The position numbers and the translations under genes are program-made. A stretch of 64,000 bases of DNA from Sporocytophaga myxococcoides DSM 11118 (GTDB lineage Bacteria; Bacteroidota; Bacteroidia; Cytophagales; Cytophagaceae), in NCBI RefSeq assembly GCF_000426725.1, contig NZ_KE384560.1, forward strand, positions 1,138,960 through 1,202,959, given 5' to 3'. Under the pieces are notes generated by a model. It worked only from the letters and a program-made list of their open reading frames with translations. It was not told the origin of the DNA and made no database searches. Below are positions 36,328 through 45,076 of the stretch, in pieces. Each line of letters opens with the position of its first letter. The first letter of the stretch is position 1.

Positions 36328-36536
36328 AAGTATTAGATAATATTAGAAATAAGATTTCCTTATTAAAAAAGTTTTAGTAGATGCTGGATTATACCTTTAC
36401 AGGAAAATGTATTTCAAGAATTTGCTTTTGGAATACAGGTAATTAAGGGTGTGAAATATTTTGCTTAAATTTCAAATTATGTCCGGAATGATATTTTCTA
36501 AAAAATGTTTAATTTCGTTAAATATAAAAGTGATCT

Positions 36537-36746
36537 ATGAAAGTAATTAAAAAAGATACAATCATTAAAGTAGGAGATATTTTAAGAAATCCGGAAAATA
36601 CAGAGCAGTGGGAAGTGTTGAAAATTGATGGATTTAAATTTCTAGTTAAAAATCCTAAGACAAAAGCTCAGGGAACACTTCTGAAAAATGAATTGCTTGC
36701 TAACAATTGGACTGTCCAAATCATGGATGACCGCAATTATTATTAA
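36537..36746 (+). CDS. Small hypothetical protein, 69 residues
   Basis: Lys-rich, beta-strand-rich small protein (MKVIKKDTIIKVGDILRNPENTEQWEVLKIDG, shown in part: KVGDILRNPENTEQWEV) with no signal or membrane segment. A KOW-like or SH3-like barrel is possible. It stands alone and is followed by an intrinsic terminator, supporting that it is expressed. Confidence 0.6.
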   Translation: MKVIKKDTIIKVGDILRNPENTEQWEVLKIDGFKFLVKNPKTKAQGTLLKNELLANNWTVQIMDDRNYY

Positions 36747-36782
36747 TAACAGTAGTTTTTGAAGGCTTATAAAATATTTAAT

Positions 36783-36815
36783 AAAAAAGAGTCTGGATTA
36801 CCTGGGCTCTTTTTT
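36783..36815 (+). terminator. Intrinsic terminator after the 69-residue gene
   Basis: AAAAAAGAGTCTGG / CCTGGGCTCTTTTTT pairs over about eight positions including G-T wobbles, with a T run on the right. Confidence 0.7.
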
Positions 36816-37215
36816 CTTTTTACAAGATTACTTTTCTCGACGTTCAATATACTCCTGTCAGTTTCTCCACAATTATAACTTTGAATTGTCTTCTTAATCG
36901 AATGTTAGTCACCAACAGGTTATATTGTATGTTATTGGAACCTCGATTTTTTTATTCATTATCAGAAACTTTCGTCATTACATCATAATATTTTCTTAGA
37001 TCATAATATTTACAATACTTTCCATTAAGTTGGATTTTCTCTTAAAATTTGCATTCACTTAGAATTATTAAGCAAAGCATCTGGAAATGAACAATGATAT
37101 GTATTTGATGGGAGTCTGAAAGATATTGTAAGTGTGATTCTGCTTTTAAATAGTGAAGTTATGATTCTTAAAAAAAGCAAAATAATTTATACGGATGAGT
37201 GAGATTTACTCCTTA
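36816..37215. other. AT-rich intergenic region
   Basis: No gene or clear RNA. A 12-base direct repeat, ATCATAATATTT, occurs twice within about 35 bases near 36982-37013. It lies between the terminator of the 69-residue gene and the 3' end of the convergent receiver gene. Confidence 0.4.
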
Positions 37216-37620
37216 TTAATTGACCTTTCCGGCAAGGGTCTTCAGATGATCAATATAATAATGATTGAAAGGTTTATGGAGGATTGTCTTAACACCAAGA
37301 TTTTTTACTTTTTCTAAGTCCTTGTTTCGAGTTGTAACGGTAAGCACAATAATTTCAGGACAATGGCATAAAGTGCCTTTTATTAGATTGAATTCTTCAA
37401 GAAATTCGAATCCATCCATGATAGGCATAAACAGATCCATCAGTATAAGTTGAGGGAATGATTGTTTGCCATTTTGTGAACGGAGAAAATCTAGGGCTTG
37501 CTCCCCATCTTTTACACTGTGTAACTGTTCGGAGATTTGGTAACGGGAAAAGAATTTTGTTGTAATGAAATTACAAATGTCGTCATCCTCAATTAATAAA
37601 ATGGATTTAAACTTTTCCAC
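37216..37620 (-). CDS. Single-domain response regulator (CheY-like receiver)
   Basis: The 134-residue protein is only a receiver domain. Acidic residues Asp12-Asp13-Asp14, phosphoacceptor Asp62 in LILMDLFMP, switch Thr in IIVLTVTTR and conserved Lys in LHKPFN are all present. The start is GTG at 37620; the ATG at 37631 is in another frame. The start lies about 40 bases downstream of a structured GC-rich RNA element on the same strand, so the gene may have a regulated long leader. Confidence 0.85.
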   Translation of the reverse strand: MEKFKSILLIEDDDICNFITTKFFSRYQISEQLHSVKDGEQALDFLRSQNGKQSFPQLILMDLFMPIMDGFEFLEEFNLIKGTLCHCPEIIVLTVTTRNKDLEKVKNLGVKTILHKPFNHYYIDHLKTLAGKVN

Positions 37621-37660
37621 GCAGACATTAAAAATATAGTTCTGGAAATTTTAAACAAGT

Positions 37661-37785
37661 GTGTGGAGCTTGGGCTTTATGCTCCTGGGAACCGCCATCC
37701 CCCGATTCACATAAAAAAACCAAGTCCACACATGTAGTGAACACTAGTTTCCTCCGGTGAATCTTTATAAGGCGGTATTTGGAGC
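37661..37785 (-). ncRNA. Structured RNA candidate upstream of the receiver gene
   Basis: A GC-rich island in AT-rich DNA. On the minus strand three nested helices form a rod: GCTCC/GGAGC (37785-37781 with 37685-37681), ACCGCC/GGCGGT (37776-37771 with 37696-37691) and GATTCAC/GTGAATC (37763-37757 with 37710-37704), with nearly symmetric internal loops (4/5 and 7/7). GTGTGGACTTGG in the terminal loop (37731-37720) can also pair with CCAAGCTCCACAC (37673-37661), a 12-bp crossing helix with one bulge. A TATATTTG box at 37827-37820 supports this strand. It could be a free RNA such as the Bacteroidota 6S type, or a leader element of the receiver gene; the class is not certain. Confidence 0.55.
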
Positions 37786-37819
37786 CGGAATAACTAATGA
37801 AAAGCATTAAAGTTATGTT

Positions 37820-37827
37820 CAAATATA
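37820..37827 (-). promoter_or_regulatory. Putative -7 promoter element of the structured RNA / receiver transcript
   Basis: TATATTTG on the minus strand (TAnnTTTG form). Transcription would begin about 8-10 bases downstream, some 25 bases before the first helix of the structured element. No strong -33 TTTG is seen at the standard distance. Confidence 0.4.
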
Positions 37828-38012
37828 TGGTTTTTATCGATAAAAAGGAACTAATATATTTCAATCATGATGAATTTTACGGAGCGTTTTTCTTTTGGGT
37901 TAGATTATAGGATAATAAAATGTTAGGATATTCCTATTTTAATGTAATATTTTTACACCGAATTGATTTTTGCTTTTAGAAATCGACAAATAAAATTTTA
38001 TGCCCGATGAAA

Positions 38013-39089
38013 TTAATATTTTAGGGCAGACTGAATCATAACGAATTCGTTTAAGTTGTCCAGATTTATAACACCTGTAAGTACACCATTATTTAACACT
38101 GGAAAATATCCTTTAGGATCTTCTTGTACAAAGTGATAGATTTTAGAGATTTGATCATGCTCATCAAAAGTTCTGAAAGTGGTTTTCATAATGTCTTTAA
38201 CAGGAGCTAGTGGATTGTAGGATCTAAGGCTGCTGAATAATGATTCTCTTTTTATAATGCCTTGAATTTCTGAATTCTCAGTGATGATGAAATTATGGTC
38301 CCATCCTTCCAGCAGTTTGTCTGCAGCTTCTTTTATGGTTGTTTGTGGATTAATGGTGATAAAATGTTTCATCATAGCTTCTTTCACAACATGCCCTCTA
38401 AGAAATTCCATCTGTTGTACAGACATATTTTCTGCATATGCTCCAAAAAATATGAATGCAGCAATAAACATTAGTAAAGGGCTGTAGAATAAACCAAGGA
38501 AAAAGAATCCGACAGCTACAAACTGTCCTAAGCGTGAAGCAATTTTAGTTGCTCGGAACCTACCGATTTTTATGGCAAGCAGAGCTCTTAGTATCCGACC
38601 TCCATCCATAGGAAAGGCAGGGATGATATTAAATATTACTAATGTAACATTTATCCAAAACAAGCTTTGAAAAAAAGTATTTGCTGAAATAATATTAGTA
38701 CGATCTTCTGTCGGAATTACTTTATCTCCTAGGATAAGATAAAGCACAAGAGCTATGATTACATTCACCATTGGTCCTGCAAGGGTAATCCATAATTCTT
38801 TTTTAGGATCTTCAGGTATACGTTCAATACTAGCCAGGCCACCGATAGGGAGGAGAGTGATCTTTTTGGTAGCTATGCCGAATTTCTTTGCTGTCAGGGC
38901 ATGGCCAAATTCATGCAGTAAAACACAAATAAACACTGTTAAGATAAAACTCACAGTCAGCAATATTTCAGGAGTAGTTGCTCCTTGTCTATAAGCGGAG
39001 AATCCGATCCATAGAAGCAACAGGAGAAATGTCCAGTGAATTAAAACTTTTGTGCCGGCGAATTTACCAATGTACAAAGACCATCGCAT
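38013..39089 (-). CDS. Site-2-type membrane zinc metalloprotease (M50) with CBS domains
   Basis: Intramembrane metalloprotease of the M50B group. Zinc-binding motif HEFGH at 59-63 lies in a membrane helix; the third ligand is Asp in FPMDGGRILRALLA (about 164). Six or so hydrophobic segments occupy residues 10-215. Two CBS domains follow (about 235-290 and 298-355; KEAMMKHFITINPQTTIKEA and VKDIMKTTFRTFDEH). The M50-plus-CBS arrangement is a known family layout, in which CBS domains may sense adenine nucleotides. The substrate is unknown. Confidence 0.92.
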   Translation of the reverse strand: MRWSLYIGKFAGTKVLIHWTFLLLLLWIGFSAYRQGATTPEILLTVSFILTVFICVLLHEFGHALTAKKFGIATKKITLLPIGGLASIERIPEDPKKELWITLAGPMVNVIIALVLYLILGDKVIPTEDRTNIISANTFFQSLFWINVTLVIFNIIPAFPMDGGRILRALLAIKIGRFRATKIASRLGQFVAVGFFFLGLFYSPLLMFIAAFIFFGAYAENMSVQQMEFLRGHVVKEAMMKHFITINPQTTIKEAADKLLEGWDHNFIITENSEIQGIIKRESLFSSLRSYNPLAPVKDIMKTTFRTFDEHDQISKIYHFVQEDPKGYFPVLNNGVLTGVINLDNLNEFVMIQSALKY

Positions 39090-39143
39090 AATATATGAAG
39101 GTTAATCTAAAGAGTTAACCTTCATATTTATTGATTTGTTAAA

Positions 39144-39659
39144 TCAGGATTTTTTCTTTTTATAAAAGCCCAGCGCTCTTCTCATATCTTTGCCGTAGTT
39201 TACAAGCAATTCTTCACCGGCTTTGATATCTTTGATAGCAGTAATCTCTACACGTCTTCCTGTAGATTCGAATTTTACATTGGCTGTTTTTCCAGAATTA
39301 AAAAAGTCGCAGATGTAACGGGCTATTCCTGCAGAAGTCTCTCTGGCATCTATTACAGTAGATTTGTTCAATGTCATTGCATATGAGCCAAACCCGTCAT
39401 CTCCGTATCTGTCTTGAAACACTTTAGTGGAAATGTGCTCACCTGTATACTCCATCAAGGTAGTACCTTTTTTCAGATCTCTGTCAGTATAAAGGCCATA
39501 TCCGGCACCTTCTATGCCTGACTTGGCAACGTAAAAGCCGGTAGTGATTTTGGTATGGTGATTACAGTAAGGGTGTGTTTGTGTAGTTTTTTTGCCGCAT
39601 TCACCTTTATCGGTTTGATAGGTGCAAGTGGCAGTTACTTTAATGGTATGATTTTTCAT
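39144..39659 (-). CDS. SET-domain protein (putative lysine methyltransferase)
   Basis: A 171-residue protein. Its N-terminal 35 residues carry a possible zinc knuckle (C12, C21, C32, H34/H35). The SET core follows: KSGIEGAGYGLYTDRDLKKGTTLMEYTGE (in parts: GAGYGLYTDRDLKKG), then YAMTLNKSTVIDA and the C-terminal AGEELLVNYG with the catalytic Tyr. The usual NHSC-PN segment is altered to ARYICDFFNSGKTANVKF, so cofactor binding may differ. SET proteins methylate lysine on proteins; bacterial targets are mostly unknown. It is monocistronic, on the minus strand after the two hydrolase genes. Confidence 0.85.
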   Translation of the reverse strand: MKNHTIKVTATCTYQTDKGECGKKTTQTHPYCNHHTKITTGFYVAKSGIEGAGYGLYTDRDLKKGTTLMEYTGEHISTKVFQDRYGDDGFGSYAMTLNKSTVIDARETSAGIARYICDFFNSGKTANVKFESTGRRVEITAIKDIKAGEELLVNYGKDMRRALGFYKKKKS

Positions 39660-39752
39660 TCAATGCGGAATACAATTTGTTACAGTAAATTTGATAAAAA
39701 TATTGCATTATTTTAAAAGGCTGCTTTAAAAATCTATTGATTTTTTTGAAAG

Positions 39753-40436
39753 TTAAGTCTTTGTGTAATCTTTTCCCGGAGTATTTTCAATTAAAGTGCG
39801 TAAAATGTTGTTTACATTTTCTGCGTCTTCCAGAATTATGGAATGACCTCCCGGTATACAGCAAGCGTCTTTGATTTTGCTTATAGGAAATACTCTGTCA
39901 TTTTCTCCGTGAATCCGCATCAGAGCTGAAGGTATTGTCTTATTTCTCCACTTTATCAGAGAATGGATGGCCCATTGAATAAACTGTATATTGGAATTCT
40001 TTAACATATCCAGAAAAATCTTCTTTCCTTGATCTGTCTGCAGTCCCATACTGTGTAAGATAAACTTTTGAACAAGGGTATTGCTATAAGCAGATTCAGG
40101 AGTCATTTTGTATAAAGGGATGCTGGAAAAGAACTTTAAGATTAATGGATACTCCTGGTATGTAGGTACTGAGCTGATGAGAATTGTTTTTAGAGGGTTT
40201 AATTTTTTAGCAATTTCCACAGCTATAATTCCTCCGAAAGATACGCCTGCAAGAATAAACTCCTCATTGGTATCAATACTTTTGGCTAGTCTTTCCGAAT
40301 AATCCTCAATGGATTCCTGAGCGTGAGGAGTTATCCATTCAAGAACTTCCATTTCAAATCCAGCATCTCTTTGATTGGAAAAGAGATCTTTATTGGCACC
40401 CATTCCGGGAATGAAATAGATTTTAGGTTGCTTCAT
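39753..40436 (-). CDS. Alpha/beta hydrolase
   Basis: Cytosolic 227-residue hydrolase. FIPGMGANKDLF (about 8-19) provides the oxyanion region, GVSFGG (about 64-69) the nucleophile Ser, GENDRVFP (about 185) the Asp and GGHSIILED (about 198) the His. The substrate is unknown. It starts inside the end of the next upstream hydrolase gene (14-base overlap), so the pair is translationally coupled. Confidence 0.85.
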   Translation of the reverse strand: MKQPKIYFIPGMGANKDLFSNQRDAGFEMEVLEWITPHAQESIEDYSERLAKSIDTNEEFILAGVSFGGIIAVEIAKKLNPLKTILISSVPTYQEYPLILKFFSSIPLYKMTPESAYSNTLVQKFILHSMGLQTDQGKKIFLDMLKNSNIQFIQWAIHSLIKWRNKTIPSALMRIHGENDRVFPISKIKDACCIPGGHSIILEDAENVNNILRTLIENTPGKDYTKT

Positions 40437-41226
40437 TTGTTAGGAACTGATCAAGGCTGGTATGGTACAAACTAAACTTCGAAATATTACCATGCTTACC
40501 CTTTTCAATTGTTACAAAACAGTCTGTTTTTTTTAGGTATTGCTTGAGTCTAAACGCTTGTTCATAAGGAATAAGTTCATCTTCGGTACCGTGGATGGCT
40601 AATATCGGACATTGAATTTTGGTCAGCCATTTGTAAGTTGGAAGTTTGTACCTTAGTATTAGCTTAACAGGAAAAAAGGGCATTTGTAATCTTGCCATTT
40701 CCTGCATACTGTAATAAGGGGTTTCCAGTATAAGTTTCTCTGGTCTTTTCTGAATAGCAAGCTTTGCGGCAAAGCCGGATCCTAATGATCTTCCATAGAT
40801 TATTATTTTTTTTCCTGGCTCTAATCTTGAAGCATATTCATACATGAGAGAAGAGTCTCTGTAAAGATCTTTTTTAGAAAGTTTTCCTGTGCTTTTTCCA
40901 TAACCCCTATAGTCAAATATGAAGAAGCTGTATCCTCTTGGCAGAAATATTTCAGACACTTCAGCCCATGTTCTCATAGATCCCGCATTTCCATGAAGGT
41001 AAAATATGACGCCTTTGCTTGAGGGGTGTTGAAAGTATAGTGCGTTGAGTACTGCGTCTTTAGTGGTAATGAACAGTTCTTTATATGGATGCTTAAACTT
41101 AAACTCAAAAGTTCTGGATAATTTTTCAGGTAAGAAGATGAATTTTTCCTGAAAAAACCAGACGGCTATTGTTGCTGCCAGATAAAGAACTGCCAGAAAT
41201 ATCAGTAAGAGAATTAAAAGTTTCAT
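40423..41226 (-). CDS. Membrane-anchored alpha/beta hydrolase (BEM46/YqkD-like)
   Basis: A 267-residue hydrolase with an N-terminal membrane anchor (about 2-22). Core motifs: FYLHGNAGSMRTW (about 74-86), YGRSLGSGFAAKLA (about 146-159, nucleophile Ser), GTEDELIPY (about 217, Asp) and KGKHGNIS (about 247, His). This is the layout of the BEM46/YqkD/FrsA-like group of unknown substrate. It overlaps the downstream hydrolase gene by 14 bases. Confidence 0.87.
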   Translation of the reverse strand: MKLLILLLIFLAVLYLAATIAVWFFQEKFIFLPEKLSRTFEFKFKHPYKELFITTKDAVLNALYFQHPSSKGVIFYLHGNAGSMRTWAEVSEIFLPRGYSFFIFDYRGYGKSTGKLSKKDLYRDSSLMYEYASRLEPGKKIIIYGRSLGSGFAAKLAIQKRPEKLILETPYYSMQEMARLQMPFFPVKLILRYKLPTYKWLTKIQCPILAIHGTEDELIPYEQAFRLKQYLKKTDCFVTIEKGKHGNISKFSLYHTSLDQFLTNEAT

Positions 41227-41280
41227 ATTCCTATTCCTCCGTTTATATGAAACGTAAATTATACTTACTGGTTCAAATAG

Positions 41281-42372
41281 TTATACCGATGGTTCCTGTT
41301 GGCTCAGACAATGGAAGCTTCCAAGTCCCCAGATGATATCTGTGCTGTCCAATCCTATCACTCTTCTGTCGGGGAATGCCTGTGTCAATATATCAAGCGC
41401 TTTCTGATCATTTTTGTCATTGAAAACTGGCACTGCCACAACATCATTAGCAATGTAAAAATTAGCATATGATGCAGGAAGTCGCTGATCTTCGAAGATC
41501 ACTGGAGCCGGCATTGGGAGTTCAAGAATATTTAATTGCTTACCGTTCATCAATCTCATTTTTTTGAGATCTTTCAGATTCTCCTGCAATAACTCATAAT
41601 TGTCATCCTTCTTATTTTCCTCCACAACAGTTACAACAGTATCCGAATTGACGAATCGGGTTATATCATCAATGTGCCCATCAGTATCATCCCCAACGAT
41701 ACCATCATTAAGCCATAGAATTTGTTCTATGCCGTAATATCTTACAAGGAAATTTTCAATTTCAGCCTGCGAAAGATGAGGATTTCTGTTTTCGTTAAGT
41801 AAACAAGCGGTAGTGGTAAGCACTGTTCCTTGTCCGTTGAACTCTACTGAACCTCCTTCCATTACAATGCCCGGATTAAAAACTGGTAAATTATAATGTT
41901 TTCCAATCAAAGTCGGAATTACATCATCCTTGTCAAATGGAGGATATTTACCTCCCCAGGCATTATAGCCCCAGTCAACAATAACCTTTTTAATATCGGC
42001 CTTAGGATTTATCAGAAAAGCAGGGCCATGGTCTCTGCACCATGCATCATTTGTAGGTTGTATGAAAAAGCGAATATTGGAAAAATCAGCGCCCACTGCC
42101 TGAAGACAAGCCTCCGCCTTTTTCTTCATCGCTTCATCATTTACATTGATGTTTACAACTTCTCCCTTGGCGACCTCTTTAATAAAGGTGCAATAAACCG
42201 GATAAATAGATTCTATTTTACCTGGCCATGATGCTTCTTTATGAGGCCAGCTAAGCCATGTGGCCGAGTGTTTTGCCCATTCAGCCGGAAAAAAATATCC
42301 CAAATCTTTGGGATATTTTTGAGTTATTTCCTGATATAAATTAGTCAATGAATCTTCTTGTAATCTGCTCAT
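41281..42372 (-). CDS. aguA: Agmatine deiminase
   Basis: Converts agmatine to N-carbamoylputrescine. The 363-residue protein has family motifs FFPAEWAKHSATWLSWPH (about 27-44), TNDAWCRDHGPAFL (about 105-118), EGGSVEFNGQGTVLTT (about 172-187), DDTDGHIDDI (about 227-236) and the nucleophile Cys355 in GLGSFHCLSQQEP. It overlaps the upstream aguB by 32 bases, forming a coupled putrescine-synthesis pair. The agmatine source, arginine decarboxylase, is not in the window. Confidence 0.95.
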   Translation of the reverse strand: MSRLQEDSLTNLYQEITQKYPKDLGYFFPAEWAKHSATWLSWPHKEASWPGKIESIYPVYCTFIKEVAKGEVVNINVNDEAMKKKAEACLQAVGADFSNIRFFIQPTNDAWCRDHGPAFLINPKADIKKVIVDWGYNAWGGKYPPFDKDDVIPTLIGKHYNLPVFNPGIVMEGGSVEFNGQGTVLTTTACLLNENRNPHLSQAEIENFLVRYYGIEQILWLNDGIVGDDTDGHIDDITRFVNSDTVVTVVEENKKDDNYELLQENLKDLKKMRLMNGKQLNILELPMPAPVIFEDQRLPASYANFYIANDVVAVPVFNDKNDQKALDILTQAFPDRRVIGLDSTDIIWGLGSFHCLSQQEPSV

Positions 42373-43207
42373 AAGAATCTATTCTTCTATCTCTTAAGAA
42401 AGGCCAGTGTGTACGATAGTATTCCGATCCTTCCAGATCAACTTCCTGTACATGTATTTCTTCTTCCTTGTGGGGAGCCTGATATAGAACTCTTCCAAAC
42501 GGATTAGATACAAAAGAGCCTCCCCAGAACTGCATTGGTCCTTCAACACCTGTTCTGTTTACTGCCACTACATGAAGTCCGTTTGCAACAGCATGACCTC
42601 TCTGGATAGTCTGCCATGCATTATATTGTTCTTCATTTACTTCTTTTGTCTGAGTGTCTGCCCAGCCTATTGCAGTTGGGTAAAATAAAATTTCAGCGCC
42701 CATTAATGAAGTAATTCTAGCTGCTTCAGGATACCACTGATCCCAGCAGATAAGTACTCCGATCTTTGCAAATTTCGTTTCAAAGATTCTGTATCCGGTA
42801 TCTCCAGGGGTAAAGTAAAATTTCTCATAGTATCCCGGATCATCTGGAATATGCATCTTGCGGTATTTACCAAGATATGTGCCATCGGCATCAAGAACGG
42901 CTGTAGTGTTATGATACAAACCCTGTGCTCTCTTTTCAAATAAAGATGCTATAATTACGACCCTGAGCTCTTTTGCTATTTGTGAAAGAGCATCTGTGGA
43001 TGGTCCTGGGATTGATTCTGCAAGTTTAAAGTTTTCATGATCTTCCACATCGCAGAAATAAAGAGAGCGAAACAGCTCCTGGAGGCAGATGATCTGAGCA
43101 CCTTTAGCTGCAGCTTCTTTAATTTTTTCAATGGTTTTGCTGAAGTTTGCCTGCGGATCTTTTTCGCAGGAAAGCTGTACAAGTCCGATTTTTACTTTCT
43201 TACTCAA
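42341..43207 (-). CDS. aguB: N-carbamoylputrescine amidase
   Basis: Nitrilase-superfamily enzyme that hydrolyses N-carbamoylputrescine to putrescine, CO2 and ammonia. The catalytic triad is Glu44 (CLQELFRSLYF), Lys117 (YRKMHIPDD) and Cys154 (GVLICWDQWYPE). Length of 288 is typical for the AguB branch, as are DDPGYYEKFYFTPGD and ENF..YRTHWPFLRDRR near the end. It is the first gene of the aguB-aguA pair, whose reading frames overlap by 32 bases. Confidence 0.95.
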   Translation of the reverse strand: MSKKVKIGLVQLSCEKDPQANFSKTIEKIKEAAAKGAQIICLQELFRSLYFCDVEDHENFKLAESIPGPSTDALSQIAKELRVVIIASLFEKRAQGLYHNTTAVLDADGTYLGKYRKMHIPDDPGYYEKFYFTPGDTGYRIFETKFAKIGVLICWDQWYPEAARITSLMGAEILFYPTAIGWADTQTKEVNEEQYNAWQTIQRGHAVANGLHVVAVNRTGVEGPMQFWGGSFVSNPFGRVLYQAPHKEEEIHVQEVDLEGSEYYRTHWPFLRDRRIDSYEQITRRFID

Positions 43208-43297
43208 GGCTGAAAATGATTTTGAAGGCGAAATTACAAGAATTTTACGGAAGGTTAACCAGGGTGTGGAAAATTAGGTTCAATTTCTACTATTAGC

Positions 43298-43891
43298 CTA
43301 CAGCTCAATAGATTTTAAAAATGGTGTAAGCTGCTTTATTAAAATTTCACTATCATCTTTTGCAATCTGAACAGATATACTGCAGATTGCCTGAAAATCC
43401 TGACTTAAAAAGTCTGTAGAAAAGCTTTTCAGCACCTTCATAACCTCATTCATTTTTTCATATTCAAAGGTCATTCTCACCACGACTTGTTCTGTTTTTT
43501 CAATCTTCTCAGCATTTTTTAAAGCTTCCTCGGCAGCCGTTTTATATGCCTGAATAAGTCCGCTTTTGCCGAGCTTGGTGCCTCCGAAATAGCGAACGAC
43601 TATTACGATGGTATTAGTTAATTCGAAAGACTTTATTTGATTAAATATCGGATCTCCAGCCGTATGAGCAGGTTCTCCGGCATCATTAGCTCTGAATTTT
43701 TGTTCTGAAAAACCTATCCTGTAAGCATAGCAGATATGTCGTGCATCATAATACGCTTTTTTAAATCTCTCAAGAATATCCTTTATCTCAGTTTCAGAAG
43801 ATACAGGAAATGCAAATGATAGGAATTTACTACCCTTCTCCTTGTATAGTCCTTCTGATGGAGCTTTTATTGAGTAATAGATATGTTGCAT
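43298..43891 (-). CDS. YigZ/IMPACT family protein (UPF0029)
   Basis: Conserved 197-residue protein. The N-terminal UPF0029 domain shows KGSKFLSFAFPVSSE (about 19-33), DARHICYAYRIG (about 49-60), NDAGEPAHTAGDPIF (about 69-83) and IVVRYFGGTKLGKSGLI (about 96-112), followed by a small C-terminal ferredoxin-like domain. Proteins of this family resemble yeast IMPACT/Yih1 and may act on translation-related factors; the bacterial role is unclear. It lies about 50 bases after the TPR gene on the same strand. Confidence 0.9.
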   Translation of the reverse strand: MQHIYYSIKAPSEGLYKEKGSKFLSFAFPVSSETEIKDILERFKKAYYDARHICYAYRIGFSEQKFRANDAGEPAHTAGDPIFNQIKSFELTNTIVIVVRYFGGTKLGKSGLIQAYKTAAEEALKNAEKIEKTEQVVVRMTFEYEKMNEVMKVLKSFSTDFLSQDFQAICSISVQIAKDDSEILIKQLTPFLKSIEL

Positions 43892-43939
43892 TAAAATAAA
43901 GGATACAGAAAATTTAAATGGAATTTCGGAAATATCTCT

Positions 43940-45076
43940 TTACTTTCCTTTTTTGAGGTATTTTTCAGCTTCTTCAATTATTGAAGTATATTCGGCCAGT
44001 TCCAGAGCCCTTTGATAATAGGCCTTTGCTTTATCACTTTCTCCGCGGCTTTCAGCTATTCTGGCAAGTCCTGCAAAGGCAAAGCTCACATAGTCTTTAT
44101 TGGGAGTGTTTATTTCAGGTGCCATGTTTACGGCTCTCAGGTAGAAAGCTTTAGCATGTTCAGGCCTTTTTTTTCCTTTTTCATTAATGATCCCCAGAAA
44201 GACATAAGATGCCATTTCAAAATATTTTTTTCCACTGCTTCTCAGGGTTAAAGAAAGTTTTTCTGTTTCAGAATATTCACCTGTTCCAATTTGTGATTCA
44301 ATATGTTTTGATAAAAAGTATAGGTTATTGGGATACTTATTGAACAGCAGAGTTGTATACTTAACAGCTTTTTCGGGAGTATTCTGGTAGCGCAAAAATA
44401 TATTTGCCAAATAATGGTTGGCCTCAACTTTTGAAAACAAAGAATTTGCTGCAGCTATCTCAAGTTCTTTTATTCCTTTCTCTTTACCTCCTGCGGAGAA
44501 AAATACCATAAAAGGTCTAAAGACAGGGTGAGTTTCAGGGAATTGTTCCACATAAAAATCATATAAGCCTGTCGTAAAGTAAAACTCATTGAAAACGTCT
44601 TTCAGGCTAAATCCGGTTTTTACATACTCATATGTTTTTTTGGCATTGTTCACTGCCTTCATTGTTTCTTTCATTTGCGAATGATAATGAGCTAGTGAAC
44701 TGTAAATAGCCAGAGAAAAAAATACCCCTTCCGGATCTTTATTATTTTTAGTAATGCGGGCCTGTGCTTGTTGTAAAGCCGCATCAAGGTATTTAAGATA
44801 CTCCCCTGAATTTTCCTTAAAAGTATTGAAGTAATACATTTTCCAATAAAGGTTCATTGCTTTCAGGAAATTGTATGCAGGATGTGTAGGATAGGCAGCT
44901 TTTACCTCTGATATAACTTCGTCGGCTTCATCAAATTCAAAATTATAGGTTAAATCCAGTGCCTTTAAAATGGTTGTCTTAATCTTTTCATCCTTAAGCA
45001 TCGATTGGCCTGCTGCTTTAAGACTTAAAGTCACCATTAAAATTATGCCGGTAATATGGACTAAAATAACTCTCAT
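43940..45076 (-). CDS. Periplasmic TPR protein
   Basis: The 378-residue protein has a signal peptide (MRVILVHITGIILMVTLSLKAAGQS) and TPR-like helix pairs, clearest at LDLTYNFEFDEADEVISEVK (about 39-58) and at the C-terminus (FAGLARIAESRGESDKAKAYYQRALELAE, about 337-365). No catalytic motif is seen. A scaffold role in the periplasm is likely but unproven. Confidence 0.8.
   Translation of the reverse strand: MRVILVHITGIILMVTLSLKAAGQSMLKDEKIKTTILKALDLTYNFEFDEADEVISEVKAAYPTHPAYNFLKAMNLYWKMYYFNTFKENSGEYLKYLDAALQQAQARITKNNKDPEGVFFSLAIYSSLAHYHSQMKETMKAVNNAKKTYEYVKTGFSLKDVFNEFYFTTGLYDFYVEQFPETHPVFRPFMVFFSAGGKEKGIKELEIAAANSLFSKVEANHYLANIFLRYQNTPEKAVKYTTLLFNKYPNNLYFLSKHIESQIGTGEYSETEKLSLTLRSSGKKYFEMASYVFLGIINEKGKKRPEHAKAFYLRAVNMAPEINTPNKDYVSFAFAGLARIAESRGESDKAKAYYQRALELAEYTSIIEEAEKYLKKGK

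Noticed and set aside
37661-37785. RNase P RNA or SRP RNA
   Set aside because: GAGGAAA occurs, but the other conserved blocks and the sizes do not fit.
37628-37864. 78-codon minus-strand reading frame upstream of the receiver gene
   Set aside because: It covers the GC-rich structured element; its composition follows RNA helices, not codons, and it has no protein-like pattern.
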